DNA of 64,000 nucleotides from Bryobacterales bacterium (GCA_020847975.1 JADLBD010000061.1:1-64000), one strand, 5' to 3'; shown: positions 11,303 to 19,647, counted from the stretch's first letter. Program-made: numbers and translations. The notes: generated by a model from the sequence alone, not told the origin.

Positions 11303-11652
11303 ACATCATGCAGAACGAACTACACGCGGAACACCATATTGCATCGACGAAGATGTATGTCACCGTTTTTTTGGCGCTGATTGCGGGGACGGTGCTGACC
11401 TACCAGGTGTGGAAGATCAACCTGGGCTTACTGAGCGTGATGATCTCGCTGGGGATTGCGGTGTGCAAGGCAACGCTGGTGATCCGGTACTTCATGCACG
11501 TCAAATGGAGTCCTATTTTATCGAAGATGACGCTGGCGGGGGCGGTAATTTTTCTGGCGATTCTGCTGGTGCTGATGTCGATGGACTATGTGTCGCGGGG
11601 ATGGCAGCCGCGTGCGATGCCGTGGGACCATCACCAGGTGTTGAACAACTGA
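11299..11652 (+). CDS. coxD: cytochrome c oxidase subunit IV, prokaryotic type
   Basis: 117 residues with three hydrophobic segments and a His-rich N-terminus. The motif VIRYFMHVKWSP is typical of bacterial subunit IV/CtaF-like proteins. ATG 11299 overlaps the coxC stop (ATGA) and is preferred over the in-frame upstream start at 11260, which lies inside coxC. It is the last gene of the respiratory operon; a promoter-like hexamer for the next gene follows. Confidence 0.9.
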   Translation: MNIMQNELHAEHHIASTKMYVTVFLALIAGTVLTYQVWKINLGLLSVMISLGIAVCKATLVIRYFMHVKWSPILSKMTLAGAVIFLAILLVLMSMDYVSRGWQPRAMPWDHHQVLNN

Positions 11653-11704
11653 TCTCGCCGGTGAGAGGGAGCGCCGGCGCCACGTTTCGCGAAAGTTCCT
11701 GATA

Positions 11705-11710
11705 TAGAAT
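11705..11710 (+). promoter_or_regulatory. -10 element TAGAAT ahead of soxC
   Basis: TAGAAT ends seven bases before the soxC ATG, so transcription would begin at or next to the start codon. No purine-rich ribosome site lies in the gap. No convincing -35 hexamer is visible at 17 bp. Confidence 0.4.
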
Positions 11711-11717
11711 TGGATGG

Positions 11718-12905
11718 ATGAAGCGAACGAATCGACGGCGTATCCTGCAATTGGGCGCGGGGCTGGGCGGCGGGTTGTTGGGGAAGGCGGACGAAGGGCG
11801 CGCGCCGGGGAGACCGCTGAGCGGCTACGGGGAGCGGTCGAAGTACGTCAAGCCGGTGCGGACGATGCGGCAATCGAAGACTCCGCAGGCCGGGTCGAGC
11901 GCGACTCCACTTGCCGACATGTACGGCATCCTCACACCATCCGCGCTGCACTATGAGCGGCATCATGCGGGAATTCCGGACATTGATCCGGATCAGCACA
12001 CGCTATTGATTCACGGGTTGGTGGAGCGGCCGCTGCTGCTGACGATGGAGGACATCCGGCGGCTTCCTTCGGTGTCGCGAATTCATTTCCTGGAGTGCGG
12101 GGGCAACAGCGGGGGCGAGTGGCAGGAAAAGACCGGTCCCGACGCGCAGCGCGCGTACGGGCTGGCGAGTTGCAGCGAATGGACGGGAGTTCCGCTGCGC
12201 CTGGCGCTGAGGGAAGCAGGGGTGAAGCCCGAGGCGAAATGGATGATTGCGGAGGGGGCGGACGCCTGCCGGATGCAGCGGAGCGTGCCTCTGACGAAGG
12301 ATTTGGATGATGCCCTGCTCGCCTACGGGCAGAATGGCGAACCGTTGCGCCCGGAGCAGGGTTTTCCTTTGAGGCTGCTGACGCCGGGGTGGGAGGGGAA
12401 CGTCCAGGTGAAGTGGCTGCGGCGGTTGTTTCTTACGGCGGAGCCGCACTATACACGGGACGAAACCTCGAGGTACAGCGACCTGATGCCGGACGGGAAG
12501 GCGCGGATTTTCACGCTGACGCAGGAGGCGAAGTCGCTGGTGACGTTTCCTTCGGGCGGGCGGAGACTGGCGGGCTCCGGCCTGTATGAGATCACGGGGC
12601 TTGCCTGGACGGGACGGGGACGGATCACGCGAGTGGAAGTGACCCTGGATGGCGGGCGCACCTGGCAGGACGCGCGATTGGAAGAACCGGTGCTGCGCAA
12701 GGCGTTCACGCGGTTCCGGCTGCCGTGGGAGTGGGATGGGAAAGCGGCGGTGATTGCTTCGCGGGCGACGGATGAGAGCGGGTATGTGCAGCCCACGCGG
12801 GAGCAGTTGATTGCCGTGCGGGGCAGGAATTCGGGATCGCACTTCAATGGAATCAAGATGTGGAGGGTTCAGGCGGACGGGAGCGTGACCAATGATGACG
12901 CTTAG
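11718..12905 (+). CDS. soxC: SoxC-like sulfite dehydrogenase (molybdenum cofactor subunit)
   Basis: 395 residues. The N-terminus (RTNRRRILQLGAGLGGGLLG) is a twin-arginine signal. The sulfite-oxidase fold is recognisable by HFLECGGNS (about 115-123) and by LASCSEWTGV, whose Cys should ligate the molybdenum. The C-terminal dimerisation domain has VEVTLDGGRTWQDARL and LPWEWDG, as in SoxC. Expected role: oxidation of sulfite or a thiosulfate-derived sulfane in the periplasm, with electrons to the SoxD-like cytochrome. It overlaps soxD by 14 bp. SorA-type sulfite dehydrogenase is the main alternative. Confidence 0.85.
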   Translation: MKRTNRRRILQLGAGLGGGLLGKADEGRAPGRPLSGYGERSKYVKPVRTMRQSKTPQAGSSATPLADMYGILTPSALHYERHHAGIPDIDPDQHTLLIHGLVERPLLLTMEDIRRLPSVSRIHFLECGGNSGGEWQEKTGPDAQRAYGLASCSEWTGVPLRLALREAGVKPEAKWMIAEGADACRMQRSVPLTKDLDDALLAYGQNGEPLRPEQGFPLRLLTPGWEGNVQVKWLRRLFLTAEPHYTRDETSRYSDLMPDGKARIFTLTQEAKSLVTFPSGGRRLAGSGLYEITGLAWTGRGRITRVEVTLDGGRTWQDARLEEPVLRKAFTRFRLPWEWDGKAAVIASRATDESGYVQPTREQLIAVRGRNSGSHFNGIKMWRVQADGSVTNDDA

Positions 12906-13434
12906 GGCGGGGGTTTTTGTGTGGCTGGCAGTGGTGTTGGGCGCGCAGGTTCCAAAGTATGGCGTGGGCCGCGCGGTGAGCGCGGAGGAGATTCGGAATT
13001 ATGGGGTGATGGTGGGGGCCGACGGGAAAGGGCTGCCTGTGGGATCGGGAACGGCGGTGGAGGGCAAAGCCGTGTACGCGGCGAAGTGCGAGAGGTGCCA
13101 CGGAGCGAAAGGCGAGGGAGGTATCGGATCCGCGCTGGTGGGCGGCCAGGGAACGCTGGCGACGGCGAAGCCTCTGAAGACGGTGGGAAGCTACTGGCCG
13201 TATGCGACCACGGTATGGGATTACGTGCATCGCGCGATGCCTTTTGACCGGTCGGGGACGCTGAAGTACGACGAGGTGTACAGCGTGGTGGCTTATGTGC
13301 TTTTCCTGAATGGAATCGTGGAGGAGAAGCAGGTGATGAATGCGTCCACGCTGCCGAAGGTCCGGATGCCGAACCGGGATGGGTTTGTGCGGGATCCGCG
13401 GCCGGATGTGGGGGGCTCGGGGAGTCCAAGGTGA
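12892..13434 (+). CDS. soxD: SoxD-like cytochrome c partner of the sulfite dehydrogenase
   Basis: 180 residues with an N-terminal signal (to about residue 18) and one haem motif CERCHG (about 65-70). The C-terminal LPKVRMPNRDGF stretch is typical of SoxD-type cytochromes. It starts within the end of soxC, so both are made together. It would accept electrons from SoxC and could pass them to the caa3 oxidase encoded just upstream. SoxD of classical Sox clusters is usually dihaem and longer; only one CxxCH is visible here. Confidence 0.85.
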   Translation: MMTLRAGVFVWLAVVLGAQVPKYGVGRAVSAEEIRNYGVMVGADGKGLPVGSGTAVEGKAVYAAKCERCHGAKGEGGIGSALVGGQGTLATAKPLKTVGSYWPYATTVWDYVHRAMPFDRSGTLKYDEVYSVVAYVLFLNGIVEEKQVMNASTLPKVRMPNRDGFVRDPRPDVGGSGSPR

Positions 13435-13500
13435 ATGGACTGATTCATACAGGAGAGAACCAGGAAGACTGCTGCGACGAGAATCCGTATCATGGCGCTT

Positions 13501-13605
13501 TCAGGCCTCCTCCGCGTCCCGGGACAGTTCGCGCCGCAGTTGCAGATACTCGCGCGCATCGGCCTGGTGGAGCATGAAGGTTCGCGACTGGCCCAGACGG
13601 CCCAT
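13501..13605 (-). CDS. possible small protein downstream of lpxA
   Basis: A 34-codon reading frame following lpxA on the same strand, starting MGRLGQSRTFMLHQADAREY and ending in RDAEEA. The hydrophilic, helix-like composition looks coding, and it lies in the same frame as lpxA after its stop, 21 bp further on. It is too short to be sure. No strong ribosome site is visible. It could equally be a decayed extension of lpxA or noise. Confidence 0.3.
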   Translation of the reverse strand: MGRLGQSRTFMLHQADAREYLQLRRELSRDAEEA

Positions 13606-13626
13606 GGGACAAATACGGATGGCCGG

Positions 13627-14433
13627 TCATTCTTCCTCCTTTCCTCCGGCGCGGGCGATGCCTCTGTGGGAAGCGCGGATGAACCGGACCATGTAGGCGG
13701 CGTGCGAGCCGGGGAATTCCGCTTCGATGCGGGCAAGCGCCTCAGAAAGTTTCAGGCCGGAACGGTAGAGCAGCCGGTAGGCGGCTTTGACCTCGGCGAT
13801 TTCGGTAGCCGAGAATCCGGCGCGGCGCAGGCCGACAAGATTCACTCCCCTGGGGGCGACATTGAAATCCGAGTAGAGGAGAAAGGGCGGCAGGTCGCTA
13901 TTGACGCGCGTGTTGCCGCCCACCATGGCGAGGCGGCCGATCTTCGAGAACTGGTGGACGACGACGCCGCCGGAGAGGAACGCCTGGTCCTCCACCTCGA
14001 CGTAGCCGGCGACGAGCGCGCAACTGGCGATGACACACTGGTTGCCGATGATGCAATTGTGGGCAATGTGGCCGCTGGTCATGATGAAGTTGCCGTCACC
14101 GATGATTGTGACGGACTCGGGCTTCGTGCCGCGGGAGATGGTGTAGTGTTCGCGGATTTTGTTCCCGCGGCCGATGCGGAGATAGCTGCGCTCGCCGGTG
14201 AAGGCCTTGTCGAGGGGGTCGGTGCCGAGGGCGGTACCGGCGGAAATTTCGTTGCCTTCGCCCATCTCGGTCCAGCGCTTCACATAGACATAAGGCTCCA
14301 GGCGGCAGAATGCCCCGATGACCACGTCGCTTTCGATGACGCAATACTCGCCGACGACGGTCTGCGCCCCGATGACCGCATCAGGATGGATGCGGGCAGT
14401 GGGCGCAATGGAAGCCGAGGGGTCAATAGGCAT
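13627..14433 (-). CDS. lpxA: LpxA, UDP-N-acetylglucosamine O-acyltransferase
   Basis: 268 residues, the normal length. It shows the left-handed beta-helix hexapeptide pattern (for example IHPDAVIGAQTVVG) and SGHIAHNCIIGN with the catalytic-type His (about 125). The C-terminal helical region (RRAGFSATEIAEVKAAYRLL) is typical of LpxA. It catalyses the first step of lipid A synthesis in the cytosol. It is divergent from lpxD; in most bacteria the two lie in one operon with fabZ, so the arrangement is unusual. The start at MPIDPS is supported by a -10-like element seven bases upstream. Confidence 0.95.
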   Translation of the reverse strand: MPIDPSASIAPTARIHPDAVIGAQTVVGEYCVIESDVVIGAFCRLEPYVYVKRWTEMGEGNEISAGTALGTDPLDKAFTGERSYLRIGRGNKIREHYTISRGTKPESVTIIGDGNFIMTSGHIAHNCIIGNQCVIASCALVAGYVEVEDQAFLSGGVVVHQFSKIGRLAMVGGNTRVNSDLPPFLLYSDFNVAPRGVNLVGLRRAGFSATEIAEVKAAYRLLYRSGLKLSEALARIEAEFPGSHAAYMVRFIRASHRGIARAGGKEEE

Positions 14434-14440
14434 ACTCTTA

Positions 14441-14446
14441 ATCGTA
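14441..14446 (-). promoter_or_regulatory. -10 element TACGAT ahead of lpxA
   Basis: On the minus strand TACGAT ends seven bases before the lpxA ATG, with no ribosome site between. The lpxA/lpxD intergenic space is 53 bp, so both divergent promoters must share it. Confidence 0.35.
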
Positions 14447-14486
14447 GGGCAGGCCAGCGGCCTGTCACAAAGGAGAGACTCGAGAC

Positions 14487-15518
14487 ATGCGCGTACGGGA
14501 ACTGGCGGACTGGCTGGGCTGCACATTCGAGGGGGAGGGGGAGCGGGAGGTGGACGGGGTAGCTGCTTTGGAGTCGGCGGGGGCCGGGCATGTGTCTTTC
14601 CTGGGGAACCGCAAGGCTGCCGCGCAAGCGGCGCAATCGGCCGCAGGCTGCCTGATTGTGCCCAGCGATTTTGTGAATGCCGGTGGGCGGACGGTGATTC
14701 GGGCAAAGGATCCGCGGTGCGTCTTTGCGCGCGTGGTGAGCCGCTTCCATCCGAGTCCCGCGCCGAGTCCTGGCGTGCATCCCACCGCCGTGATCGGCGA
14801 GGGCGTGGAACTGGGGGAGGGCGTTTCGATTGGGCCGAATGCTGTGTTGGGGGAAGGCGTGCGGGTGGGGGAAAGGTCGCGAATCGGGGCGGGTTGTGTG
14901 CTGGGGCGCCGCGTTTCACTCGGCCAGGATTGCGTCCTTCACGCGAACGTGACGCTCTACGACGATATCGAGATAGGCGACAGGGCCGTCCTCCATTCGG
15001 GCTGCGTTCTCGGGGCGGACGGGTTTGGCTTCGTATTGACGGGAGACTGTTACGAGAAGTTTCCGCAGGTGGGGCGGGTGCAGATGGGGCATGATGTGGA
15101 GGTGGGCGCAAACTCCACCATCGACCGCGCGGCGCTTGGGGTGACGTGGATCGGCGACGGGGTGAAATTGGACAACATGGTTCACGTGGGGCACAATTGC
15201 CGCCTGGGCAAGCATGTTGTGGTGGCGGCGCAGACGGGCTTTTCCGGCGGCGTTGTAGTGGAGGACCATGCGGTGATCGGCGGCAAGGTCGGCATTGGCG
15301 ACAAGGCGCGGATCGAATCCCGCGCGGTGCTCGGGTCGGGTTGCGGCGTTCTTACCTCGAAAGTGATCCGCAGCGGGGAAGTGGTATGGGGCACGCCGGC
15401 GCGGCCATTGAAGGAAGTCCTGGAGCAGCTTGCCAACCTCGCGCGGCTGCCGCAGATGCGCGAGGAACTCACGGCGCTCAAAGCCCAGGTGGGAAAATTG
15501 TTGGAAGGGAAGCATTGA
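14487..15518 (+). CDS. lpxD: LpxD, UDP-3-O-acylglucosamine N-acyltransferase
   Basis: 343 residues. The N-terminal uridine-binding domain (MRVRELADWLG...AAGCLIVPSDF) is followed by a hexapeptide-repeat beta-helix. NMVHVGHNCRLGKH (about 232-245) carries the catalytic-type His. The C-terminus has a helical tail (LARLPQMREELTALKAQVGKLL). It performs the third step of lipid A synthesis. AAAGGAGAG precedes the ATG. It is coupled to the next gene by a one-base TGATG overlap. Confidence 0.96.
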   Translation: MRVRELADWLGCTFEGEGEREVDGVAALESAGAGHVSFLGNRKAAAQAAQSAAGCLIVPSDFVNAGGRTVIRAKDPRCVFARVVSRFHPSPAPSPGVHPTAVIGEGVELGEGVSIGPNAVLGEGVRVGERSRIGAGCVLGRRVSLGQDCVLHANVTLYDDIEIGDRAVLHSGCVLGADGFGFVLTGDCYEKFPQVGRVQMGHDVEVGANSTIDRAALGVTWIGDGVKLDNMVHVGHNCRLGKHVVVAAQTGFSGGVVVEDHAVIGGKVGIGDKARIESRAVLGSGCGVLTSKVIRSGEVVWGTPARPLKEVLEQLANLARLPQMREELTALKAQVGKLLEGKH

Positions 15519-16174
15519 TGCTGGTGGTGGTGGGCGGGCATAGCCGGAATGTAGGCAAGACATCCGTAGTTTGTGAAATCATTTCCGGAATACCGGAGGC
15601 CCGCTGGCAGGCGGTCAAGATTACGCAGCACGGACACAACTTCTGTTCCATCGACGGCCACCCGTGCGATTGCGCGCCTGGAGACGCATCCCACCCGTTC
15701 GTGCTTGACGAGCAGCCCGGCGCGGACAGAACCGATTCCGGCCGCTACCTTGCCGCCGGCGCGCGCCGCTCGTTCTGGCTGCGCACCGCCAAGGACGAAC
15801 TGGGCCACGCTCTTCCGGCATTGAAAAGCTTGCTGGCCGGAGCCGAGCACACGATCGTCGAATCGAACAGCGTGATGCGTTTTTTCACGCCGGACCTCTA
15901 CATCGTGGTGCTCGATTACGGCGTGGAGGACATGAAGGAGTCGACGCGCCTGTACTTCGATCGCGCTGATGCGTTTGTGGTGAACGCCGCCGGCCGTCCG
16001 GCACCACCATGGCCGGGTATTCCCCGGCGATGGCTGGAGGGCAAGCCGCGGTTCCCCGCTGATCCGCCGCGATATGGGGGGCCGGAATTGGTTGCGTTTG
16101 TCCGCTCGAGGATGGCGTCTCGCGGGCCGGGCGCTCACGAGGTGTGCGGAGGGAGTTTCGCAGAAAAGGATTGA
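15518..16174 (+). CDS. SIMIBI-type P-loop NTPase, MobB/BioD-like, unknown role
   Basis: 218 residues. A P-loop GGHSRNVGKTS at about 6-16 has the five-residue spacing seen in BioD-like enzymes; the overall look also recalls MobB (molybdopterin-guanine dinucleotide adapter). VESNSVMRFFTPDLYIVVLDYG (Walker-B-like region) follows at about 110-130. There is an unusual Cys/His-rich stretch (HGHNFCSIDGHPCDC) near residue 40 that may bind metal. It is translationally coupled to lpxD, but no link with lipid A is known to me. The substrate is not assignable. Confidence 0.75.
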   Translation: MLVVVGGHSRNVGKTSVVCEIISGIPEARWQAVKITQHGHNFCSIDGHPCDCAPGDASHPFVLDEQPGADRTDSGRYLAAGARRSFWLRTAKDELGHALPALKSLLAGAEHTIVESNSVMRFFTPDLYIVVLDYGVEDMKESTRLYFDRADAFVVNAAGRPAPPWPGIPRRWLEGKPRFPADPPRYGGPELVAFVRSRMASRGPGAHEVCGGSFAEKD

Positions 16175-16204
16175 CGGCGGCGTTTATTTCCCATACACTG
16201 TATG
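16171..16204 (+). promoter_or_regulatory. padR promoter with overlapping palindromic operator
   Basis: A -35 TTGACG (16171-16176, overlapping the upstream stop codon) and a -10 TACACT (16194-16199) are separated by exactly 17 bp. The -10 is embedded in the perfect 13-bp palindrome CATACACTGTATG (16192-16204). Transcription would begin about three bases before the padR ATG at 16209, with no ribosome site, so the message is likely leaderless. A palindrome covering the -10 suggests autorepression by the PadR protein (inference). Confidence 0.7.
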
Positions 16205-16208
16205 ACAA

Positions 16209-16589
16209 ATGGCGAAGCCTGATTCTCTGGGCCAGTTCGAGCAGCTTGTTCTGACGGCAATCCTCTCGCTGCGCGAGGATGCCTATGGCGTCACCATTCA
16301 CGAAAAAGTGTCTCAATTGGCCCATCCCAGGCAGGTTTCCCTCGGGGCAGTGTACGTGACGCTGGACCGGTTGGAAGACAAGGGGTTCATTTCGAGCTGG
16401 CTTTCGGACCCCACGCCGGAGCGCGGCGGGCGCGCGAAGCGCTGTTACCGGCTGGAAGCGCTGGGGGAACGGGCACTGGAGGAATCCGCCGCTACGGCAA
16501 AGCGCGTATGGGATGCCATCACCGAGATCTGGGGCATTGACTGGGCGAGGAAGTGGGGCAAGCAATATGGAAAGGAGACAGGCCGATGA
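16209..16589 (+). CDS. PadR-family transcriptional regulator
   Basis: 126 residues with the winged-helix PadR pattern: LGQFEQLVLTAILSL, the recognition region VSLGAVYVTLDRLEDKGF and the wing ERGGRAKRCYRL, followed by a dimerisation helix. It is a small PadR of the type that in Acidobacteria is paired with permease-like membrane proteins. It overlaps the next gene by ATGA, and its own promoter carries a palindrome. Expected to repress its own operon until an unknown effector binds. Confidence 0.9.
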   Translation: MAKPDSLGQFEQLVLTAILSLREDAYGVTIHEKVSQLAHPRQVSLGAVYVTLDRLEDKGFISSWLSDPTPERGGRAKRCYRLEALGERALEESAATAKRVWDAITEIWGIDWARKWGKQYGKETGR

Positions 16590-17644
16590 AACCGCGTCCT
16601 CCTCGAGTGTTCGAATTCCTTGTGGGATTGCTGCTGCCGCCGGCGTGCCGTGAGCATGTGCTTGGCGATCTGCATGAGCGCTACCGTGGTCCGGTTGCCT
16701 ATCTGTTGGAGGGGATCTCCGCAATCCCGCGCGTGGTTGTGAGCCAAGTGCGACGGACCACAGGGTGGCAGTTGCTGGTGATGGAGGCGTTCACGCTCTA
16801 TCTTGCGTTCCTCGCCGCGGCGTGGAGATTCGACGGCGCGGCCTTTCCGGATGAGGGGCTGGTGATTCCGGCGGCGGTTGCGCTGATCACGCTGGTTCTG
16901 GCAGACGCATACCGAACCGCGCCGAGGCGGACGCCGCAGCAATCACTCAGCGGCGTAGTGCTGGCGGTTGTTGTTGCGTACGCCACGCAAACCGTAATGG
17001 CCGCGGTCTTCCCTGCCTTGCTGGTTCCGAAGGCGATGATAGCTGTGGGCTTGGGGGCGAGCCTGCTGCTGCTGACGGCGCTGCGTGTTTCGCTTGCACC
17101 GGCCGGATTTGCTTTCCGCAACGCCACGGCTGAGCCTCTGACGTGGCGGGAAATTCCGCGCCGCGCACAGAAACTCGAGGGAGAGGCGCGACGCGGCAAT
17201 TTTGCGATGGCCGCCTGTTCGCTGCTGCTGCTACTGATGGGCTGGCAGGCGGGGTCGAATCCGGCGCCGCCGGACCGGATCGCGGGCGGGCTCATTATTG
17301 GCGCGGCGGTGTTTCTCCTCTATCAGGTTTACAGGCGCCGGCTCACAGCCGGGGCGGATATGGACATGGCGGCCTCGTATCGCGCTCAACTGAGGTGGAG
17401 ATGCGAGAGCCTCCGGGCCATCTGGTGGTGGTATGTGGCTCCCTTTTTCTGTGCGCTTCTGATCTTTGCGCTGCGCATTCCACTGCTGCATCAGGAAGAC
17501 CGGGTGCCTGTGCGGAACGTGCTGCCTTTTCTGGTTCTCGCCGTGATTTGGTCTATCGCGATGGTGGGGAAGAGCCGTCTCGAGGCACGCCGGTTACAGC
17601 GCGAGATCGAAGCCCTGGACGCATTGCCGAAGGATCCCTCGTAG
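16586..17644 (+). CDS. multi-pass membrane protein with permease-prefix-like N-terminus
   Basis: 352 residues. The N-terminal FLVGLLLPPACREHVLGDLHERY (residues 12-34; conserved core LLPPxxREHVLGDLHERY) resembles the prefix domain found at the start of acidobacterial duplicated orphan permeases. About eight hydrophobic segments follow, with no FtsX-type permease domain. It is coupled to padR (ATGA). The module could be a stripped-down relative of PadR-controlled MacB-like permeases; substrate and function are unknown. Confidence 0.7.
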   Translation: MKPRPPRVFEFLVGLLLPPACREHVLGDLHERYRGPVAYLLEGISAIPRVVVSQVRRTTGWQLLVMEAFTLYLAFLAAAWRFDGAAFPDEGLVIPAAVALITLVLADAYRTAPRRTPQQSLSGVVLAVVVAYATQTVMAAVFPALLVPKAMIAVGLGASLLLLTALRVSLAPAGFAFRNATAEPLTWREIPRRAQKLEGEARRGNFAMAACSLLLLLMGWQAGSNPAPPDRIAGGLIIGAAVFLLYQVYRRRLTAGADMDMAASYRAQLRWRCESLRAIWWWYVAPFFCALLIFALRIPLLHQEDRVPVRNVLPFLVLAVIWSIAMVGKSRLEARRLQREIEALDALPKDPS

Positions 17645-17705
17645 CGCAGCGCGTAGTAGCGGATTCCGCGGGAATGTCTTAGTCTCATATGAAGAGGAGA
17701 GCAGC

Positions 17706-18281
17706 ATGGCTTCCAGTCCTGTTCACAAGCTGACGGAGGAAGAATACCTCGCCGTGGAGCGCGCGGCCGAGATCAGGAGCGAGTTCTACGAGGGCGAGAT
17801 GTTTGCCATGTCTGGCGGGACACATGTCCATTCGCGTCTCCAGGTGAGAATGATTTCGGAACTCGAAGCGAGGCTCACGGGAGGTCGCTGCACTGTCTAT
17901 AGCTCTGACTTACGCATCAAGATCAGCGAGACCGGCCTCTACACGTATCCCGACGTTTCCGTCGTCTGCGGCCGACCGTTGTTTGCGGACGACAGGAAAG
18001 ACAGCCTCCTGAACCCATCCCTGATTGTGGAAGTGCTCTCCCCTTCCACGGAGAGCTACGACCGAGGGCGTAAATTTGAGCACTACCGCCCGGTCGAGAC
18101 GCTGCGCGATTACATCCTGGTCTCGCAGGACCGGGTCCTGGTGGAGCACTACGCCCGACAGGAGGCTGCCGCGTGGCTGCTGCGCACGTATTCTCAACTC
18201 GAGGAGGAACTGCACATCGATTCAGTTTCGGTGGCGGTGCCATTGTCCGCGATCTACCACGGTATCGAACTCGGGGAATAA
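17706..18281 (+). CDS. Uma2-family (DUF820) PD-(D/E)XK nuclease-like protein
   Basis: 191 residues with the family pattern: LTEEEYLAVER at the start, RSEFYEGEMFAMSGGT, YPDVSVVCG (candidate metal-binding Asp near residue 80), and LIVEVLSPSTESYDRGRKFEHY (conserved Glu and Lys). Uma2 proteins adopt a restriction-endonuclease fold and are common, often as paralogues, in Cyanobacteria and Acidobacteria; their biological role is unclear. GAGGAGAG precedes the ATG. Confidence 0.88.
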   Translation: MASSPVHKLTEEEYLAVERAAEIRSEFYEGEMFAMSGGTHVHSRLQVRMISELEARLTGGRCTVYSSDLRIKISETGLYTYPDVSVVCGRPLFADDRKDSLLNPSLIVEVLSPSTESYDRGRKFEHYRPVETLRDYILVSQDRVLVEHYARQEAAAWLLRTYSQLEEELHIDSVSVAVPLSAIYHGIELGE

Positions 18282-18322
18282 CACTCTCCCTGCGGCCGCG
18301 TATATCATCTTGGATAAAGCTC

Positions 18323-19552
18323 ATGCGAAGCTGTCCCGTGTTGGTACTGGTTTGCGCGTTGGGGTGTGCGGCGGGAGAAATCCGGTGGGTGCACCTCAGC
18401 AGCAGTAAAGGAGATCTGCCGGCGCCGGGAACGTCCACCGAGCAGACCGGGTTGCTGGCGGTGAGAATCGACAAGGACAGCCCGGCCACGGATTTTGTGG
18501 TGAGTTGCCGGCAGGCGGCTCCGGCGTTGATCTGGTACCGGCACATCAAAGCGGGCTGGTCGCGTTACGTGGTGGAAAAAGAGTTTCTGCGGATTGAAGC
18601 GGGAGGGGCGGCGTTCGACATCGATCACGACGGGGATCTCGATGTGGTGTTCGGAGATGACGCATCGGGTAATCGGCTGTACTGGTGGGAGAATCCCTAC
18701 CCGCACTTTGATCCGGGGATTTCCTGGAAGCGGCACACCATCAAGAGCGGAGGCGCCAATCAGCACCACGATCAGGTTTTCGCTGACTTGAAGGGCACGG
18801 GCGCGCCGCAACTCGTCTTCTGGAATCAGAAGGCGAAGACTCTGTTCCTTTCAGAGATTCCAGCCGGCCCACGGCATGCCGAATCGTGGCCGCTCGAGAC
18901 CATCTTTTCCGGTCAGGCGGGAGAGGATGTGAAGAGCGCGGCCAAGTACGCGGAGGGAATAGATGCTTTCGACGTGGATGGGGATGGCCGTCCGGACCTG
19001 CTGGCCGGGAATTTCTGGTTCCGGCGCGAGAGCGGCGGACGGTTTCTGCCGGTGCAGGTGAGCGAGATTGGGGGCCGCATCCGGGCCGGAAAATTCAAGC
19101 GCGGCAAGTACGCGCAGATCGTCATCGGCCCCGGGGACGGCACGGGGCCGCTGATGTTCCTGGAAGCCAGCGGCGATCCCGCGGAACCGTCATCCTGGCG
19201 AGGGCGGAATCTGCTGGGGCGCGACCTGGTGCACGGCCACACGCTCGATGCCGGCGATATTGACGGGGACGGGAACCTCGACATCTTCGCCGCGGAAATG
19301 GCCAGGTGGACGAAGAAGCCGGGGGCGGACTATCCCGATGCGACGGCTTGGATTCTGTACGGGGACGGCAGGGGAAATTTCCGGATCACCACGCTGGTTC
19401 GCGGCAACGGCTGGCATGAGGGAAAGCTCGCCGATGTGGATGGGGATGGCGACCTCGACATCATCAACAAACCGTACGCCTGGGAGACTCCGCGAGTCGA
19501 CCTCTGGTTGAATCAGGGCTCCCCGTCCGGGCGCACTCGACGGAGGGAATAG
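18323..19552 (+). CDS. FG-GAP/VCBS repeat lipoprotein
   Basis: 409 residues. The N-terminus is a lipoprotein signal with ALGC near residue 14. Four calcium-binding-type loops are visible: DIDHDGDLDVV, DVDGDGRPDLL, DIDGDGNLDIF and DVDGDGDLDII, consistent with a beta-propeller of FG-GAP repeats. It is probably displayed in the periplasm or on the outer membrane. The ATG at 18323 is preferred over the upstream in-frame start at 18173, which lies inside the Uma2 gene. Ligand unknown. Confidence 0.8.
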   Translation: MRSCPVLVLVCALGCAAGEIRWVHLSSSKGDLPAPGTSTEQTGLLAVRIDKDSPATDFVVSCRQAAPALIWYRHIKAGWSRYVVEKEFLRIEAGGAAFDIDHDGDLDVVFGDDASGNRLYWWENPYPHFDPGISWKRHTIKSGGANQHHDQVFADLKGTGAPQLVFWNQKAKTLFLSEIPAGPRHAESWPLETIFSGQAGEDVKSAAKYAEGIDAFDVDGDGRPDLLAGNFWFRRESGGRFLPVQVSEIGGRIRAGKFKRGKYAQIVIGPGDGTGPLMFLEASGDPAEPSSWRGRNLLGRDLVHGHTLDAGDIDGDGNLDIFAAEMARWTKKPGADYPDATAWILYGDGRGNFRITTLVRGNGWHEGKLADVDGDGDLDIINKPYAWETPRVDLWLNQGSPSGRTRRRE

Positions 19553-19647
19553 GGTTCCGGGAGGCCGTCCGCGGGTGGCCTCGCACAAGGCGAAACAGCG
19601 CTCCATTTCCAAATGTCTACTCCTATGGAAGGAGGAGAGAGAAGGCC

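Noticed and set aside
13293-13493. Minus-strand frame starting MIRILVAAVFLVLSC, resembling a lipoprotein signal
   Set aside because: It runs antisense through the conserved end of soxD, and after the first 20 residues the sequence looks random. The hydrophobic start is probably chance, although it lies in a real gap.
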